From contig NZ_JAJEJQ010000002.1 of the NCBI RefSeq assembly GCF_021390575.1, positions 930,001 through 994,000 on the forward strand: a stretch of DNA of 64,000 nucleotides, read 5' to 3'. The position numbers and the translations under genes were made by a program. The DNA comes from Paraburkholderia adhaesiva (GTDB lineage: Bacteria > Pseudomonadota > Gammaproteobacteria > Burkholderiales > Burkholderiaceae). Of the stretch, positions 8,345 to 17,414 are shown piece by piece. Each line of letters begins with the position of its first letter. Position 1 is the stretch's first letter. The notes beneath the pieces are model-generated. The model did not search any database. It worked only from the letters and a program-made list of their open reading frames with translations, and was not told the DNA's origin.

Positions 8345-8551
8345 TCACGCGACACATCGCAGTTTATATTCATTTATCGTTGGCAAGCCGAGGAAATACA
8401 GGCTTGTAAGGGTGCCGAGATCGGTGGCGGTCAAGCCCATTTGATGCGACAGAAACGGTGTAAAACCGAGATTCACTCCGCGAAAGAGATAGGAGACGAA
8501 GTAGCCAAGCGCAAAAACGGCGAAAACGCGCAATCTGAGTGAAGTCATGAT
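8345..8551 (-). pseudogene. MFS transporter, N-terminal fragment
   Basis: The minus strand encodes about 60 residues that look like the start of a major-facilitator transporter: a basic start MTSLRLRVF, one helix (AVFALGYFVSYLF), RGVNLGFTPFL, and a second segment beginning TATDLGTLTSLYFLG. The similarity then ends abruptly and the frame closes after a short unrelated tail. A normal MFS protein has about 400 residues, so this is a truncated remnant. It is divergent from the broken lysR gene, which suggests both were once a regulator-transporter pair. Confidence 0.6.
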
Positions 8552-8661
8552 GCGGGTAAGACCCGGACGCGGATTGAATGCATGGGTGACGATTATTGGC
8601 GATCGCCGGGGCATACGCCAGCGAGAGATTTCAAACGGGATTGTGAGTAGAATTTGACGTC

Positions 8662-9544
8662 ATGTCCCGGTCACTCCCACCTCTTCAGGCCCTGCGCGCA
8701 CTAGAGGCCGCAGCGCGGCGGCGCAGTTTCAGCCGCGCCGCGGAAGAATTGCATTTGACGCACAGCGCTGTGAGCCACCATTTGCGCGCGCTCGAAACGG
8801 AACTGGGCGTCGAGCTGTTTCGCCGTGCGGGCAGCCGCATGATTCCCACGGCTGCTGGTGCGCAACTCGCTGAACGCGTGCGGCGCAGCCTCGACGAACT
8901 GCGGGACGCACTCGATGCCACGCGACCTGGCGTAAGCGGCGTCACGCGCCTGGAATTGAGCGTGATGTCCGATTTTGCATCGGTGTGGCTGATTCCTCGA
9001 CTCGGCGATTTTTATGACCAGCATCCCAATGTCGATTTGTCGTTGCGCATGCACGCCGATGTGACGCCGCCCGATCCGTATCCATTCGACATCGGTATCT
9101 GGCATCGCCGCGTGGATGATGCCGGGATTCCAGATCCGCAAACTGCTCGACGATCAGGTCGTGGCGGTGTGCAGCCCAGCGCTGCTCGCGCGCTATCCGG
9201 GATTTCGCGTCGAAGATCTCGCGAAGATGCCATTGCTGCGCTTTTCGCGCCGTTCATGGCGCGACTTTTTCGAAGCGGCGGGCGTAGTGGCCGACGAGCC
9301 CGAGCGCGGCCCCGTGTTCGACGATGCTGGCTTGCTGCTGCAGGCCACGGTCGCGGGGCAGGGCGCGGCGACAGCCCGGCTGCAACTCGCGCGGGATTTT
9401 ATCGAGCGGGGTGAACTGGTGCAACTGGGGCATGTGCGTATTCCCGCATCGCTCGATTATTACTTCACCTGGCGCGAGGGCCACCCGCGCGAGACGGCGA
9501 TTCTGCAGTTCTATCGGTGGGTCAAGTCGCAACTCTCGAACTGA
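8662..9544 (+). pseudogene. LysR/GcvA-type regulator broken by a frameshift
   Basis: The first frame (from 8662) encodes a complete GcvA-like N-terminus: PPLQALRALEAAARRRSFSRAAEELHLTHSAVSHHLRALE, then the start of the effector domain up to DIGIWHRR. Near 9110-9135 the family-like sequence moves to another frame, continuing PGFQIRKLLDDQVVAVCSPALL through to YYFTWREGHPRETAILQFYRWV and a stop at 9544. Together the two parts make a normal-length (~295 residue) LysR protein. In the first frame the downstream text is low-complexity Arg/Ser, so it is not an alternative product. Either a real single-base indel or a sequencing error explains it; the adjacent truncated MFS gene favours real decay. Confidence 0.8.
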
Positions 9545-10245
9545 CCAGGTTCTGTGACTGTGAGGCGCGGCCGAAACTTATTCGGGTAAGACCTGTATCG
9601 CCAGTGTCAACGTATTCCGCGCGATATCCGTTGCATGGCCATATAGCCGTTGAATCGTGGCTAATTGGCCGGGAAATGATTGATTACTCCACCGGCATGT
9701 GACAGAGCGGAAGGCGCATCAGTGTTTCAATGTTGCTCTTCAAGCGCGTTATGGCTGGCGCGAGTGGTATTAAATGCTGTCTGGATGAACAAAGCTTGTT
9801 CGCTTTCACGAATTGCTTAAGGCTTGCCGATAGGGCAACAGGAAGTCCAATTGCATACGTATGACTAATTCGAGCTTCGGGCGTCGGCACATGCCGGTCG
9901 AGGCGAATCTACTTCGATCGGCACCGAATGGTGCTGACGTTAATGTTTTATGAACCATCTGGCGAAATGAGCGGTGTGCGGCGCGAGTTAAAAGTTGATG
10001 TGGCACGTTTGACATCGCCGTTCAGATAATTGGAGTATTGTTAATCCGCCATGCAGTAATGGCGATCCGAAAACGCAGGTAAAGCCGTAGCTTCCCTTAC
10101 GCCGTTCGCGTCCGACTGGCCTGTTAGCGGGGTGTACCAGCCGTACGCGCGATCTTCCAGCAGTGGCGAGTGTGGTGCGCGGCGGTCCTTCGTGGGCCAG
10201 CAAGTCAAGAAGATCGTGACGACTCGTGACAACAGGAGAAACCGC
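9545..10245. other. Intergenic region, about 700 bases without a recognisable gene
   Basis: This stretch is less GC-rich than its surroundings. Only short ORFs without family-like text occur on either strand. The final part holds the ribosome-binding site of the BON-domain gene (AGGAG at 10233-10237). No repeat, RNA gene or IS fragment was recognised. Confidence 0.5.
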
Positions 10246-10635
10246 ATGAAGGCAATTCAGGCATTCAAACTTGCCGCCGGCACGATGCTGGTGGCTGCGT
10301 CGCTTCAAGTCTATGCTCAGGATGCAGCGTCGCCGGCCGCGGCGGCGAGTGGTCCGACTGAGCAGGCCCGACAGCAGCACCAGGAGGCGAAGGCGCAGTA
10401 CAGGGCGGCCAGAGCCGCTAATCGCGCGCTTGCCCGCAAGGTCCGCGCAGCGCTTGCGCGCGACAGCAGCGTGAGCGTCGCCAATATCACCGTGCGTGCA
10501 AAGGACGGCGCCGTCACCCTGCAAGGCACTGTGCCGGCACAGCCGCAGATCGACCGCGCAACGGAGATTGCCAAGGGCGTCGAGGGCGTGACGTCGGTGA
10601 AGAACGCTCTGTCGATTCGCCCGGTCGGGACCTGA
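10246..10635 (+). CDS. Periplasmic BON-domain protein
   Basis: 129 residues from the ATG at 10246, which is preceded by AACAGGAGAAACCGC; the longer frame from 10132 has no such site. A signal peptide (KAIQAFKLAAGTMLVAASLQVYA|QD) is followed by an Ala/Gln-rich linker and a coiled, charged stretch. A single BON domain follows (about residues 63-125), with VRAALARDSSVSVANITVRAKDG, AVTLQGTVPAQPQ and VEGVTSVKNALSI. BON domains bind phospholipid or peptidoglycan-associated surfaces and occur in OsmY-like envelope-stress proteins. The gene stands alone and ends at a strong terminator. Confidence 0.85.
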   Translation: MKAIQAFKLAAGTMLVAASLQVYAQDAASPAAAASGPTEQARQQHQEAKAQYRAARAANRALARKVRAALARDSSVSVANITVRAKDGAVTLQGTVPAQPQIDRATEIAKGVEGVTSVKNALSIRPVGT

Positions 10636-10704
10636 CCAACGATCGTCTTCATGCACCGGCCGCCGCAGGGTGGCCGGTGCGCGTCAGGCCGATACGTCCA
10701 TCAG

Positions 10705-10748
10705 GCCGCACACGCAGTCCAGCAGATGGGCTGCGTGTGCGGCTTTTT
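10705..10748 (+). terminator. Rho-independent terminator of the BON-domain gene
   Basis: Perfect 13-bp stem: gccgcacacgcag at 10705-10717 pairs with ctgcgtgtgcggc at 10731-10743, followed by ttttt. A weaker hairpin (caccggcc/ggccggtg, about 10654-10681) lies just before it. Confidence 0.9.
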
Positions 10749-10768
10749 CATGCCTCACACTTTCGTGC

Positions 10769-11722
10769 TTATGGCTCGACATAGTTCATCTGTGCCGATT
10801 CGCCCATCAACAGTGGACGGTTCGCATCGGCTGCGGCTCGCAGATATTCCCACAGTGACGTGATGCGCCGCAGCTTGCGCAAATCTTCGCGGCTGCACAA
10901 CCAGAAGCGTCGCGTCACCACGATCTCGTCGGGCAGGATAGAGACGAGCCGCGGGTCGGGTTCGGCCATAAAGCACGGCAGGATCGCGAGGGCGCTGCCC
11001 TGCAAAGCAGCGTGGTATTGCGCGATTACGCTCGTACTGCACAGATTGACGGTGACGTTCGGCGCTGCCCGCTCGAGATAGAGGAGTTCGCGGCTAAACG
11101 CGAGATCGCCGACGTAGCTGATGAACGCGTGATGTCGCAGATCCGCGGAAGACCGTATGGGCGCGTGGCTTTCCAGATAGTGGGGGGTGCCATAGAGGCG
11201 GAGGCGGTAATCGCAAAGCTTTGTATAGACATATTGTCCGCGCTCTGGTCGCTCCAGCATGATCGCGAGGTCGGCTTCACGCTTTGAAAGGCTCACGAAA
11301 TGCGGTACCGGCAGCAGGTCGATCGACATGTCCGGGTGGTTGCCCGTGAAGCGTGCCAGTTGCGGCGCCAGAAAAAAGCAGCCGAAGCCCTCCGTCGAAC
11401 CCACACGCACGTGCCCCGATAGCGACTGTGCGCCAAGAGCGAACTGTTCACTCGCCGATTGCACCGTGGTTTCCACGGCGTCCGCGTAGGCCAGCAGCCG
11501 CTGGCCTTCGGCGGTCGGCACGAAACCGCCCGCGCGTGACTTGTCAAACAGTACGGTGCCGAGCGCCGTCTCCAGTTCCCGCACGCGACGAGCCACCGTC
11601 GTGTGGTCCACGCCAAGTTTCTTCGCCGCCGCGCTGGCACGCTGTGTGCGCGCTACTTCGAGGAAATACCGCAGATCGTCCCAGTTCAGTGTCTCAGGCT
11701 TGCGTGTTGTGTGTTTTTGCAT
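10769..11722 (-). CDS. LysR-family transcriptional regulator
   Basis: 317 residues. The N-terminal winged HTH is clear: LNWDDLRYFLEVARTQRASAAAKKLGVDHTTVARRVRELE, of the subgroup with DHTTVxRR in the recognition helix. An effector-binding domain follows (LSGHVRVGSTEGFGCFFLAP; YGTPHYL; GSALAILPCFMAEPDPRLVSI). It is transcribed away from mmsA-mmsB with about 400 bases between the start codons, so it is the natural candidate regulator of that valine-catabolism operon. That link is inferred from position only. Confidence 0.88.
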   Translation of the reverse strand: MQKHTTRKPETLNWDDLRYFLEVARTQRASAAAKKLGVDHTTVARRVRELETALGTVLFDKSRAGGFVPTAEGQRLLAYADAVETTVQSASEQFALGAQSLSGHVRVGSTEGFGCFFLAPQLARFTGNHPDMSIDLLPVPHFVSLSKREADLAIMLERPERGQYVYTKLCDYRLRLYGTPHYLESHAPIRSSADLRHHAFISYVGDLAFSRELLYLERAAPNVTVNLCSTSVIAQYHAALQGSALAILPCFMAEPDPRLVSILPDEIVVTRRFWLCSREDLRKLRRITSLWEYLRAAADANRPLLMGESAQMNYVEP

Positions 11723-11844
11723 ATCGGATGGGCTTTTTCGCCTCTATACCGTGGATATTCGAGTAACTATACTGCTTTAACAGACCGCTCGACAGACCAG
11801 TCGATCCACAGACGGTCCACGGACAACAAGGATGGAGACAGACG

Positions 11845-12102
11845 ATGCACACGCAGTCGACGCTCGACGCGCTGGGCTGCCAGCCGTGCGAACGGCTCAA
11901 CATCATCGGAATGCGCGCCGCAGAACTCACCTGGTTCTACCAGGCCGTCGTGTTCGTGCACGCCTCGTCTGCTAGTCCGCTCAAGATCCCGAAGTCCCCC
12001 AATCCTGCAGGCCGTTACCGCGAACGCGTAGCTTTCGTTCGCGCCTCGATGCAGCCATTGAATCGCATTCCTGATTACCCGGCCACGAACGGCACCTTCT
12101 AA
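11845..12102 (+). CDS. 85-residue hypothetical protein upstream of mmsA
   Basis: An ORF with an ATG at 11845 preceded by GGATGGAGACAGACG, a plausible ribosome-binding site, ending 17 bases before mmsA. The product contains Cys and mixed hydrophobic segments but matches no family I know. It could be a leader ORF or a small co-transcribed gene; it could also be chance coding in a long 5' region. Confidence is low. Confidence 0.3.
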   Translation: MHTQSTLDALGCQPCERLNIIGMRAAELTWFYQAVVFVHASSASPLKIPKSPNPAGRYRERVAFVRASMQPLNRIPDYPATNGTF

Positions 12103-12119
12103 CCCGTCAAAGAGAGTCC

Positions 12120-13649
12120 ATGATGAACGCAGTCACCCAGGCATCGAATGCCCACGTATCGACCGTCAAGCTGCTGATCGACGGCGAATTCGTCGAGTCG
12201 AAGACGAGCGAATGGCGCGATATCGTCAATCCGGCCACGCAGGAAGTGCTGGCGCGCGTGCCGTTCGCGACCGTCGCGGAAGTGGATGCGGCAGTGCGCA
12301 GCGCACACGCCGCATTTGCGACGTGGAAGAACACGCCGATCGGCGCGCGCCTGCGCATCATGCTCAAGTTCCAGGCGCTGATCCGCGAGAACATGTCGCG
12401 TATCGCGAAGACGCTCACGGCCGAGCAGGGCAAGACGCTGCCCGATGCCGAGGGCGACATCTTCCGCGGCCTCGAAGTCGTCGAGCACGCCTGTTCGATC
12501 GGCACGCTGCAGCAGGGCGGGTTCGCGGAAAACGTGGCGGGCGGTGTCGATACTTATACGCTGCAGCAGCCGCTCGGCGTTTGCGCTGGCATCACGCCGT
12601 TCAACTTCCCCGCGATGATTCCGCTGTGGATGTTTCCGATGGCGATCGTCTGCGGCAACACGTTTGTTCTGAAACCATCGGAGCAGGACCCGCTCTCTAC
12701 GATGCAGCTCGTCGAACTCGCGATCGAAGCCGGCATTCCGAAGGGCGTGCTCAACGTCGTGCACGGCGGCAAGGAAGTTGTCGACGCGATCTGCTCGCAC
12801 GAACTCGTGAAGGCGATTTCGTTCGTCGGCTCGACGGCGGTGGGCACGCACGTCTATCGCCTCGGTAGCGAGCATGGCAAGCGCGTGCAGTCGATGATGG
12901 GCGCGAAGAACCACGCCGTCGTCCTGCCCGACGCGAACCACGAGCAGGCGATCAACGCACTCGTCGGCGCGGCATTCGGCGCGGCGGGGCAGCGTTGCAT
13001 GGCCACGTCGGTCGTTGTACTCGTCGGCGCCGCGCAGCAGTGGGTTCCCGAACTCGTCGAGAAGGCGAAGGCGCTGAAAGTCAACGCAGGCCATGAGCCG
13101 GGCACGGATGTTGGTCCGGTGGTTTCGCGCGCAGCGCTGACACGCATTCTCGGGCTGATCGAATCGGGTGTGACGCAGGGCGCGACGCTCGCGCTCGACG
13201 GCCGCGGCGTGAACGTGAAGGGCTACGAGCAAGGCAATTTCGTCGGGCCGACGGTGTTCACGAACGTGAAGACCGGGATGGACATCTACACGAACGAAAT
13301 CTTCGGGCCCGTACTCGTGGTGCTGACTGCGGCGACGCTCGACGAGGCCATCGCGATCGTCAACGCGAATCCGTTCGGCAACGGCGTGGGTCTTTTCACG
13401 CAGAGCGGCGCGGCAGCGCGCAAATTTCAGAGTGAGATCGACATCGGCCAGGTCGGCATCAATATTCCGATTCCGGTGCCGGTGCCTTATTTCAGCTTCA
13501 CGGGCTCGCGTGGTTCGAAGCTCGGCGATCTCGGTCCTTACGGCAAGCAGGTCGTGCAGTTCTACACGCAGACGAAGACGGTCACTGCGCGCTGGTTCGA
13601 CGACGCGACCGTGACGGATGGTGTGAACACGACGATCAGCCTGCGCTGA
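12120..13649 (+). CDS. mmsA: CoA-acylating methylmalonate-semialdehyde dehydrogenase
   Basis: 509 residues. It oxidises methylmalonate semialdehyde (and malonate semialdehyde) with NAD+ and CoA to propionyl-CoA (or acetyl-CoA) in valine and related catabolism. Family motifs are complete: the N-terminal LLIDGEFVESKTSEW, ITPFNFPAMIPLWMFPMAI, the cofactor motif ISFVGSTAVGTHVY, MGAKNHAVVLPDA, and the catalytic Cys293 in GAAGQRCMATS. The C-terminal half has NEIFGPVLVVL and PVPYFSFTGSRGSKLGD. Length is typical. It is 48 bases ahead of mmsB and probably in one operon. Confidence 0.96.
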   Translation: MMNAVTQASNAHVSTVKLLIDGEFVESKTSEWRDIVNPATQEVLARVPFATVAEVDAAVRSAHAAFATWKNTPIGARLRIMLKFQALIRENMSRIAKTLTAEQGKTLPDAEGDIFRGLEVVEHACSIGTLQQGGFAENVAGGVDTYTLQQPLGVCAGITPFNFPAMIPLWMFPMAIVCGNTFVLKPSEQDPLSTMQLVELAIEAGIPKGVLNVVHGGKEVVDAICSHELVKAISFVGSTAVGTHVYRLGSEHGKRVQSMMGAKNHAVVLPDANHEQAINALVGAAFGAAGQRCMATSVVVLVGAAQQWVPELVEKAKALKVNAGHEPGTDVGPVVSRAALTRILGLIESGVTQGATLALDGRGVNVKGYEQGNFVGPTVFTNVKTGMDIYTNEIFGPVLVVLTAATLDEAIAIVNANPFGNGVGLFTQSGAAARKFQSEIDIGQVGINIPIPVPVPYFSFTGSRGSKLGDLGPYGKQVVQFYTQTKTVTARWFDDATVTDGVNTTISLR

Positions 13650-13697
13650 AACCCGTCGCCTGAGCAACCACGCAACGAAAAAGAGGGAGACACGCTC

Positions 13698-14588
13698 ATG
13701 AAAATCGGCTTCATCGGGTTGGGCCATATGGGTGCGCCAATGGCGCTCAATCTGCTCAAGGCCGGACACACGCTATCCGTGTTCGACCTCGCCGAGAGCA
13801 CAATGCAAACGCTCGCCGATGCCGGCGCGCAACGCGCCGCGTCGCCGAAGGAGGCGGCTAGCGGTGCTGAATGGGTCGTCACGATGCTCCCGGCGGCTGC
13901 GCACGTGCGCAATGTGCTGACCGCGAAGGACGGCGTGCTGGCGGGCGTCGCAAAGGGCGTCACGATCATCGACTCGAGCACGATCGATCCCGCGAGTGCC
14001 CGTGAGTTCGCGGCGCTCGCTGCAGCGCAGGGCAATGCGTTCGTCGATGCGCCGGTTTCCGGCGGTACGGGCGGCGCGGCGGCGGGTACGCTGACCTTCA
14101 TGGTCGGTGGCAGTGCGGCAGCCTATGAGAGCGTCAAGCCCGTTCTCTCCGGCATGGGCAGGAACATCGTTCATTGCGGCGATACAGGCACGGGGCAGGT
14201 CGCGAAGATCTGCAACAACCTCGTGCTCGGCATCACGATGGCGGGTGTCGCGGAGGCGATGGCGCTCGGCGAGTCGCTCGGTATCGACCCGAAGGTGCTG
14301 GGCGGCATCATGAACACGTCGACGGGACGCTGCTGGAGTTCGGACACATACAATCCGTTCCCCGGCGTGATCGAAACGGCACCTTCATCGCGTGGCTATA
14401 CGGGTGGCTTCGGCACGGATCTCATGCTGAAGGATCTCGGACTGGCCACCGATGCCGCGAAGAACGTTCGACAGCCCGCTTACATGGGCGCGCTCGCGCA
14501 GCAGCTGTATCAGGCGATGAGCAGCCGCGGCGACGGCAAGCTCGACTTCTCGGCGATCATCAAGCTCTATCGGGCTCAGAAGGAGTGA
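13698..14588 (+). CDS. mmsB: 3-hydroxyisobutyrate dehydrogenase
   Basis: 296 residues. It oxidises 3-hydroxyisobutyrate to methylmalonate semialdehyde, supplying the MmsA substrate. The N-terminal Rossmann motif is IGFIGLGHMGAPMALNL. The substrate motif DAPVSGGTGGAAAGTLTFMVGG and the catalytic-Lys helix GTGQVAKICNNLVLGITM are both present, followed by an all-alpha C-terminal domain. AGAGGGAG lies before the ATG. Length and motifs are standard. Confidence 0.95.
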   Translation: MKIGFIGLGHMGAPMALNLLKAGHTLSVFDLAESTMQTLADAGAQRAASPKEAASGAEWVVTMLPAAAHVRNVLTAKDGVLAGVAKGVTIIDSSTIDPASAREFAALAAAQGNAFVDAPVSGGTGGAAAGTLTFMVGGSAAAYESVKPVLSGMGRNIVHCGDTGTGQVAKICNNLVLGITMAGVAEAMALGESLGIDPKVLGGIMNTSTGRCWSSDTYNPFPGVIETAPSSRGYTGGFGTDLMLKDLGLATDAAKNVRQPAYMGALAQQLYQAMSSRGDGKLDFSAIIKLYRAQKE

Positions 14589-14595
14589 GCGCAAA

Positions 14596-14633
14596 CAGCG
14601 GCGTGTCGCGCCATGGGCGCGCCGCTGTTTTTA
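14596..14633 (+). terminator. Rho-independent terminator after mmsB
   Basis: Stem acagcggcg (14596-14604) and cgccgctgt (14621-14629), then a T-run. It lies 7 bases after the mmsB stop and ends the mmsA-mmsB operon. Confidence 0.85.
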
Positions 14634-14642
14634 TGCCTCGTT

Positions 14643-15698
14643 TTATGCATCGATGCGTGTTTCGATGCGCGCGATGAGCCGGTTGAACCACACATCAAGC
14701 AGCGAGTTGAACGGCGCGAGCGGCGTCGAGCACGCGAGGATGCGATAAACGTCGTTGCGTTTTAGCTTCGACGCCTTTGCGGGGTCGAGCCAGTCACGAT
14801 TGGCGACGAGCAGTTCGAGCGTCTCGAGCCCGATGAGAATCGGCCACAGGCAGGCGAGCCTCAGCCGCACTGATGTGCGCGGCAACGCGAGCGTATAGTC
14901 GATGGCCGCGCGGAAATGATCGAGCGCCATGCGCACGAGTTCGAGCATGATCGCCCGTGCAGGCACCGATGCGGCAGGCTGCAACAGATCGTGTGCGGTG
15001 AGGCCCGCCTTCGCGAGCATGGGTGCGGGCAGGTAGCAGCGGCCGATACGCAGGTCTTTGCCGCAGTCGCGCAGCACGTTCACGAGCTGCAGCGCCTTGC
15101 CGAAGCGCACGCCTTGCCGGCACATCGTTTCGCGCGATGCTGGATCGAGCGTTCCCGGCAAATGCAGGTAGATCATCTTCGTCCAGAATTCGCCGACGCA
15201 GCCTGCGACTAGCCAGGTGTACCGGTCGAGATCATCGAGGGTGTCGAGCGCCGAGATGTCTCCCGATCGTTCATCGGGGAAAGTCCGCAGATCGAATTCC
15301 ATGCCGTGCGTCAGCGTCGTGACGATGTCGCGGACAGCCGCGCGATCGGTTTCGTCGAGTTGGGCGAGCACGGCGAGCGCGCCGCCGAGCGATTCGAGCA
15401 GCAGCTTTTCATCCGATTGCGTCTGCTGGCCCGCGACTTCGTCGGCAATTTGCCGGAGCCCCGTAGTGTCCTCAGCCGTGCCGTTTACGTGCTCGCGCAG
15501 CGATAGCAGCAGCGCGAGGCGCCGATCGGGCGGGATCAGCGCAGTGTCGGCGATTGTGTCCGCGGCGCGCGCGAGCAGGTACGCCTCACCAACCGGATCG
15601 CGCATGCCGCCTGGCAGCACGCGCATCGTGAGATAGAACGAACGGGAAACCCCTTTGAGCAACGGTCCGAGCAGGAAGGCCCGGTTAGAATTCTGCAT
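14643..15698 (-). CDS. Squalene/phytoene synthase family protein
   Basis: 351 residues from the ATG at 15698; the longer frame to 15926 adds only Arg-rich text. It belongs to the trans-isoprenyl diphosphate head-to-head synthases. The first Asp-rich motif is ARAADTIAD near residue 44, and the second is NVLRDCGKD followed by LRIGRCYLP. The RSFYL start motif and FGKALQLVN helix are also typical. Its length is closer to squalene synthases than to the ~280-residue HpnC/HpnD proteins. The expected reaction is condensation of two farnesyl diphosphates to squalene or presqualene diphosphate, a route to hopanoids. No other hopanoid gene is nearby. Confidence 0.85.
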   Translation of the reverse strand: MQNSNRAFLLGPLLKGVSRSFYLTMRVLPGGMRDPVGEAYLLARAADTIADTALIPPDRRLALLLSLREHVNGTAEDTTGLRQIADEVAGQQTQSDEKLLLESLGGALAVLAQLDETDRAAVRDIVTTLTHGMEFDLRTFPDERSGDISALDTLDDLDRYTWLVAGCVGEFWTKMIYLHLPGTLDPASRETMCRQGVRFGKALQLVNVLRDCGKDLRIGRCYLPAPMLAKAGLTAHDLLQPAASVPARAIMLELVRMALDHFRAAIDYTLALPRTSVRLRLACLWPILIGLETLELLVANRDWLDPAKASKLKRNDVYRILACSTPLAPFNSLLDVWFNRLIARIETRIDA

Positions 15699-16062
15699 GT
15701 CGTAAGCGAGGCGGCATGGGACGGATCGGACGAGAGCCGCATTGTAGCGTGTGCGAGCGAGACCAGTCGCAGATGCGGTTCGACCGGGTGTTCTTCGATC
15801 ATCAGGTGCGGTTCGCCTGGCATGCCGCGCGTATCGCAGGCCTGCCGCTCTAACGCGCTCTCTTTGAATGCACGAAGCTCTATGTGCGTTTCGGGGCGGG
15901 CCGCGACTTCGACATCCATCATCCACCCTGGGCTGCCTACGTCAGTGGGCTCCGCGAGTATGATTCAGCGCGTCGTGCATGCTGCACGTCGACTGGCGCG
16001 CTACGCGCCTTTTGCATGCGTGAGGAGATTCTTTACAGGTTCTTTGCGCGGCCCTTCATAGA
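15699..16062. other. Intergenic region without a confident gene
   Basis: About 360 bases between the squalene synthase start and the next small ORF. Several frames are open because of high GC, but none shows family-like sequence or a good ribosome-binding site. Confidence 0.4.
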
Positions 16063-16446
16063 ATGGGCAACGTGTTCCACAAAATGCGCGCCCCGCTGAG
16101 CGGCAGTGTGCAACTTCTCGAAATGCAATCGTTTCAGTTTCGTCAAACTGCAAAGCCTGTTTCGACGCCGCTTGTCAGTGTGAGCCACCGTGCTGCGCCG
16201 TGCGAGCCCACCGTGCAGATGGTCGTGCGTGTGGCGATACGCGATGCCGGAACGGCACGTCGCGCGCTGCACCGCATGCTGGGTAGCACGATCGGCGTCC
16301 ATACTATCGATCTCGATCATCGTCGCGATGTCGCCTGCTTGCATGTCGTATTGGCGCGCGGCCGCGTGGGAGAGGCGATGACGCTCTTGATCCGCACGGT
16401 TTCCAGCGCCGAGTTTGGTACGGTCAGACAGCTGGAAAGGGGCTAG
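16063..16446 (+). CDS. Hypothetical protein with ACT/ferredoxin-like character
   Basis: 127 residues. The C-terminal half (about 52-125) reads as a small alpha/beta domain: VQMVVRVAIRDAGTARRALHRML, IGVHTIDLDHRRDVACLHVVLARG, and a final helix with AMTLLIRTV. The alternation of strand, helix, strand, strand and helix recalls ACT-like regulatory domains, but I do not recognise a specific family. The N-terminal half is low in structure. The gene is isolated. It may be real; composition is typical of the surrounding genome. Confidence 0.42.
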   Translation: MGNVFHKMRAPLSGSVQLLEMQSFQFRQTAKPVSTPLVSVSHRAAPCEPTVQMVVRVAIRDAGTARRALHRMLGSTIGVHTIDLDHRRDVACLHVVLARGRVGEAMTLLIRTVSSAEFGTVRQLERG

Positions 16447-16799
16447 CATCGCGGGTGGCTGGCTCGCACACTGCCGTTTCCGGCGTCAACGTTGTATGCG
16501 CCGTCGAATTTGTTATGGATTGCGAATGGATTTGAGAAGGGCGCGCACGGTGCGATTCACAGCCGACTTCGTGCACATGGCGCGCACACGACGGCCGCCT
16601 CGCGAAGGACGCCCGAACCGGCCGCGCCTGGCGAAGCAGGTCACGCGCACTCGCAACTGTATTATCTGAACGCTCCCGCACAGGCGGCGCGCCAGCGATT
16701 CGCCAGCGCTGCGGACGCGAGCATGTTCAGGCTTCAAAACCCACGCCTCCATCATTTGATGGAGAAAATTTGGGCCCGGCGAGTATATGAAGTAACTGC
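16447..16799. other. Intergenic region, nothing recognised
   Basis: About 350 bases. Overlapping frames on both strands are Arg-rich and without family resemblance. No terminator or repeat was seen. Confidence 0.4.
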
Positions 16800-17165
16800 T
16801 TAATCCGCGACGCGCCGATCTGCGAGCGCGCGTTCGCAGTCCTTGAGCACCTGCAACACGAGCTTGGCCTGGTAGTTGAGATCGTCGGTGTCGAGAATTT
16901 CTTCGACGGCGTCGCGCGCCCACGCCGCGTCGACGAACCACGCATGCTGTTGTGCAATCTCCTGTGCAATGGCCGTAAGCCTTGCGATCGTGAGCCAGTC
17001 GGCCTCGCGGCCGTGGCGGTCGAGCCACTTGTGCGCGGCCTGCACGTGGAAGGCCGCGTTTGGCCAGCTCTCGTTGAGATAGTAGGCTCCGAGGCTCCCG
17101 CAGGTGAGCCAGCAGAGCAATTCCACGCGATCGCGCGGACTCAGGTGGTGGCGTACATCACTCAT
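16800..17165 (-). CDS. Conserved-looking hypothetical protein, all-alpha
   Basis: 121 residues, rich in predicted helix (RDRVELLCWLTCGSLGAYYLNES; LTIARLTAIAQEIAQQHAWF; DAVEEILDTDD; AKLVLQVLKDCERAL). The composition is that of a soluble cytoplasmic protein and codon use is normal for the genome, so it is very likely a real gene. No motif identifies a function and the neighbours are unrelated. Confidence 0.6.
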   Translation of the reverse strand: MSDVRHHLSPRDRVELLCWLTCGSLGAYYLNESWPNAAFHVQAAHKWLDRHGREADWLTIARLTAIAQEIAQQHAWFVDAAWARDAVEEILDTDDLNYQAKLVLQVLKDCERALADRRVAD

Positions 17166-17414
17166 GGCGGCGCTCGCGAAAGTGTCAGCGTTCGGTTGAC
17201 GGGGCGCTCAGGCATTCGACTCCGGTAATAAAAAGATAACACGTCATGGGAGAGTGCGTCTCGCTGTACGTGCGGCGCAATGGCTCGATGATGCGGATCG
17301 GAAACGTCCGCTGCGACGCGGTGCATGCGGGCAGTCCCGCTTCGGTTACCGGACGCGCGGCCGGTGCTACGCTTGAACGGCGCGCATTCCCGTGCAGCGT
17401 GGAGGCCCGAAGTC

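Noticed and set aside
12099..13769. A 556-codon open frame on the minus strand across mmsA
   Set aside because: It is antisense to a clear mmsA, Arg/His/Asp-rich, and has no family-like motif; such long shadow frames are usual in high-GC coding DNA.
16492..16803. A plus-strand 103-codon ORF
   Set aside because: It overlaps the 3' end of a better minus-strand gene, is Arg/Ala/His-rich and has no ribosome-binding site.
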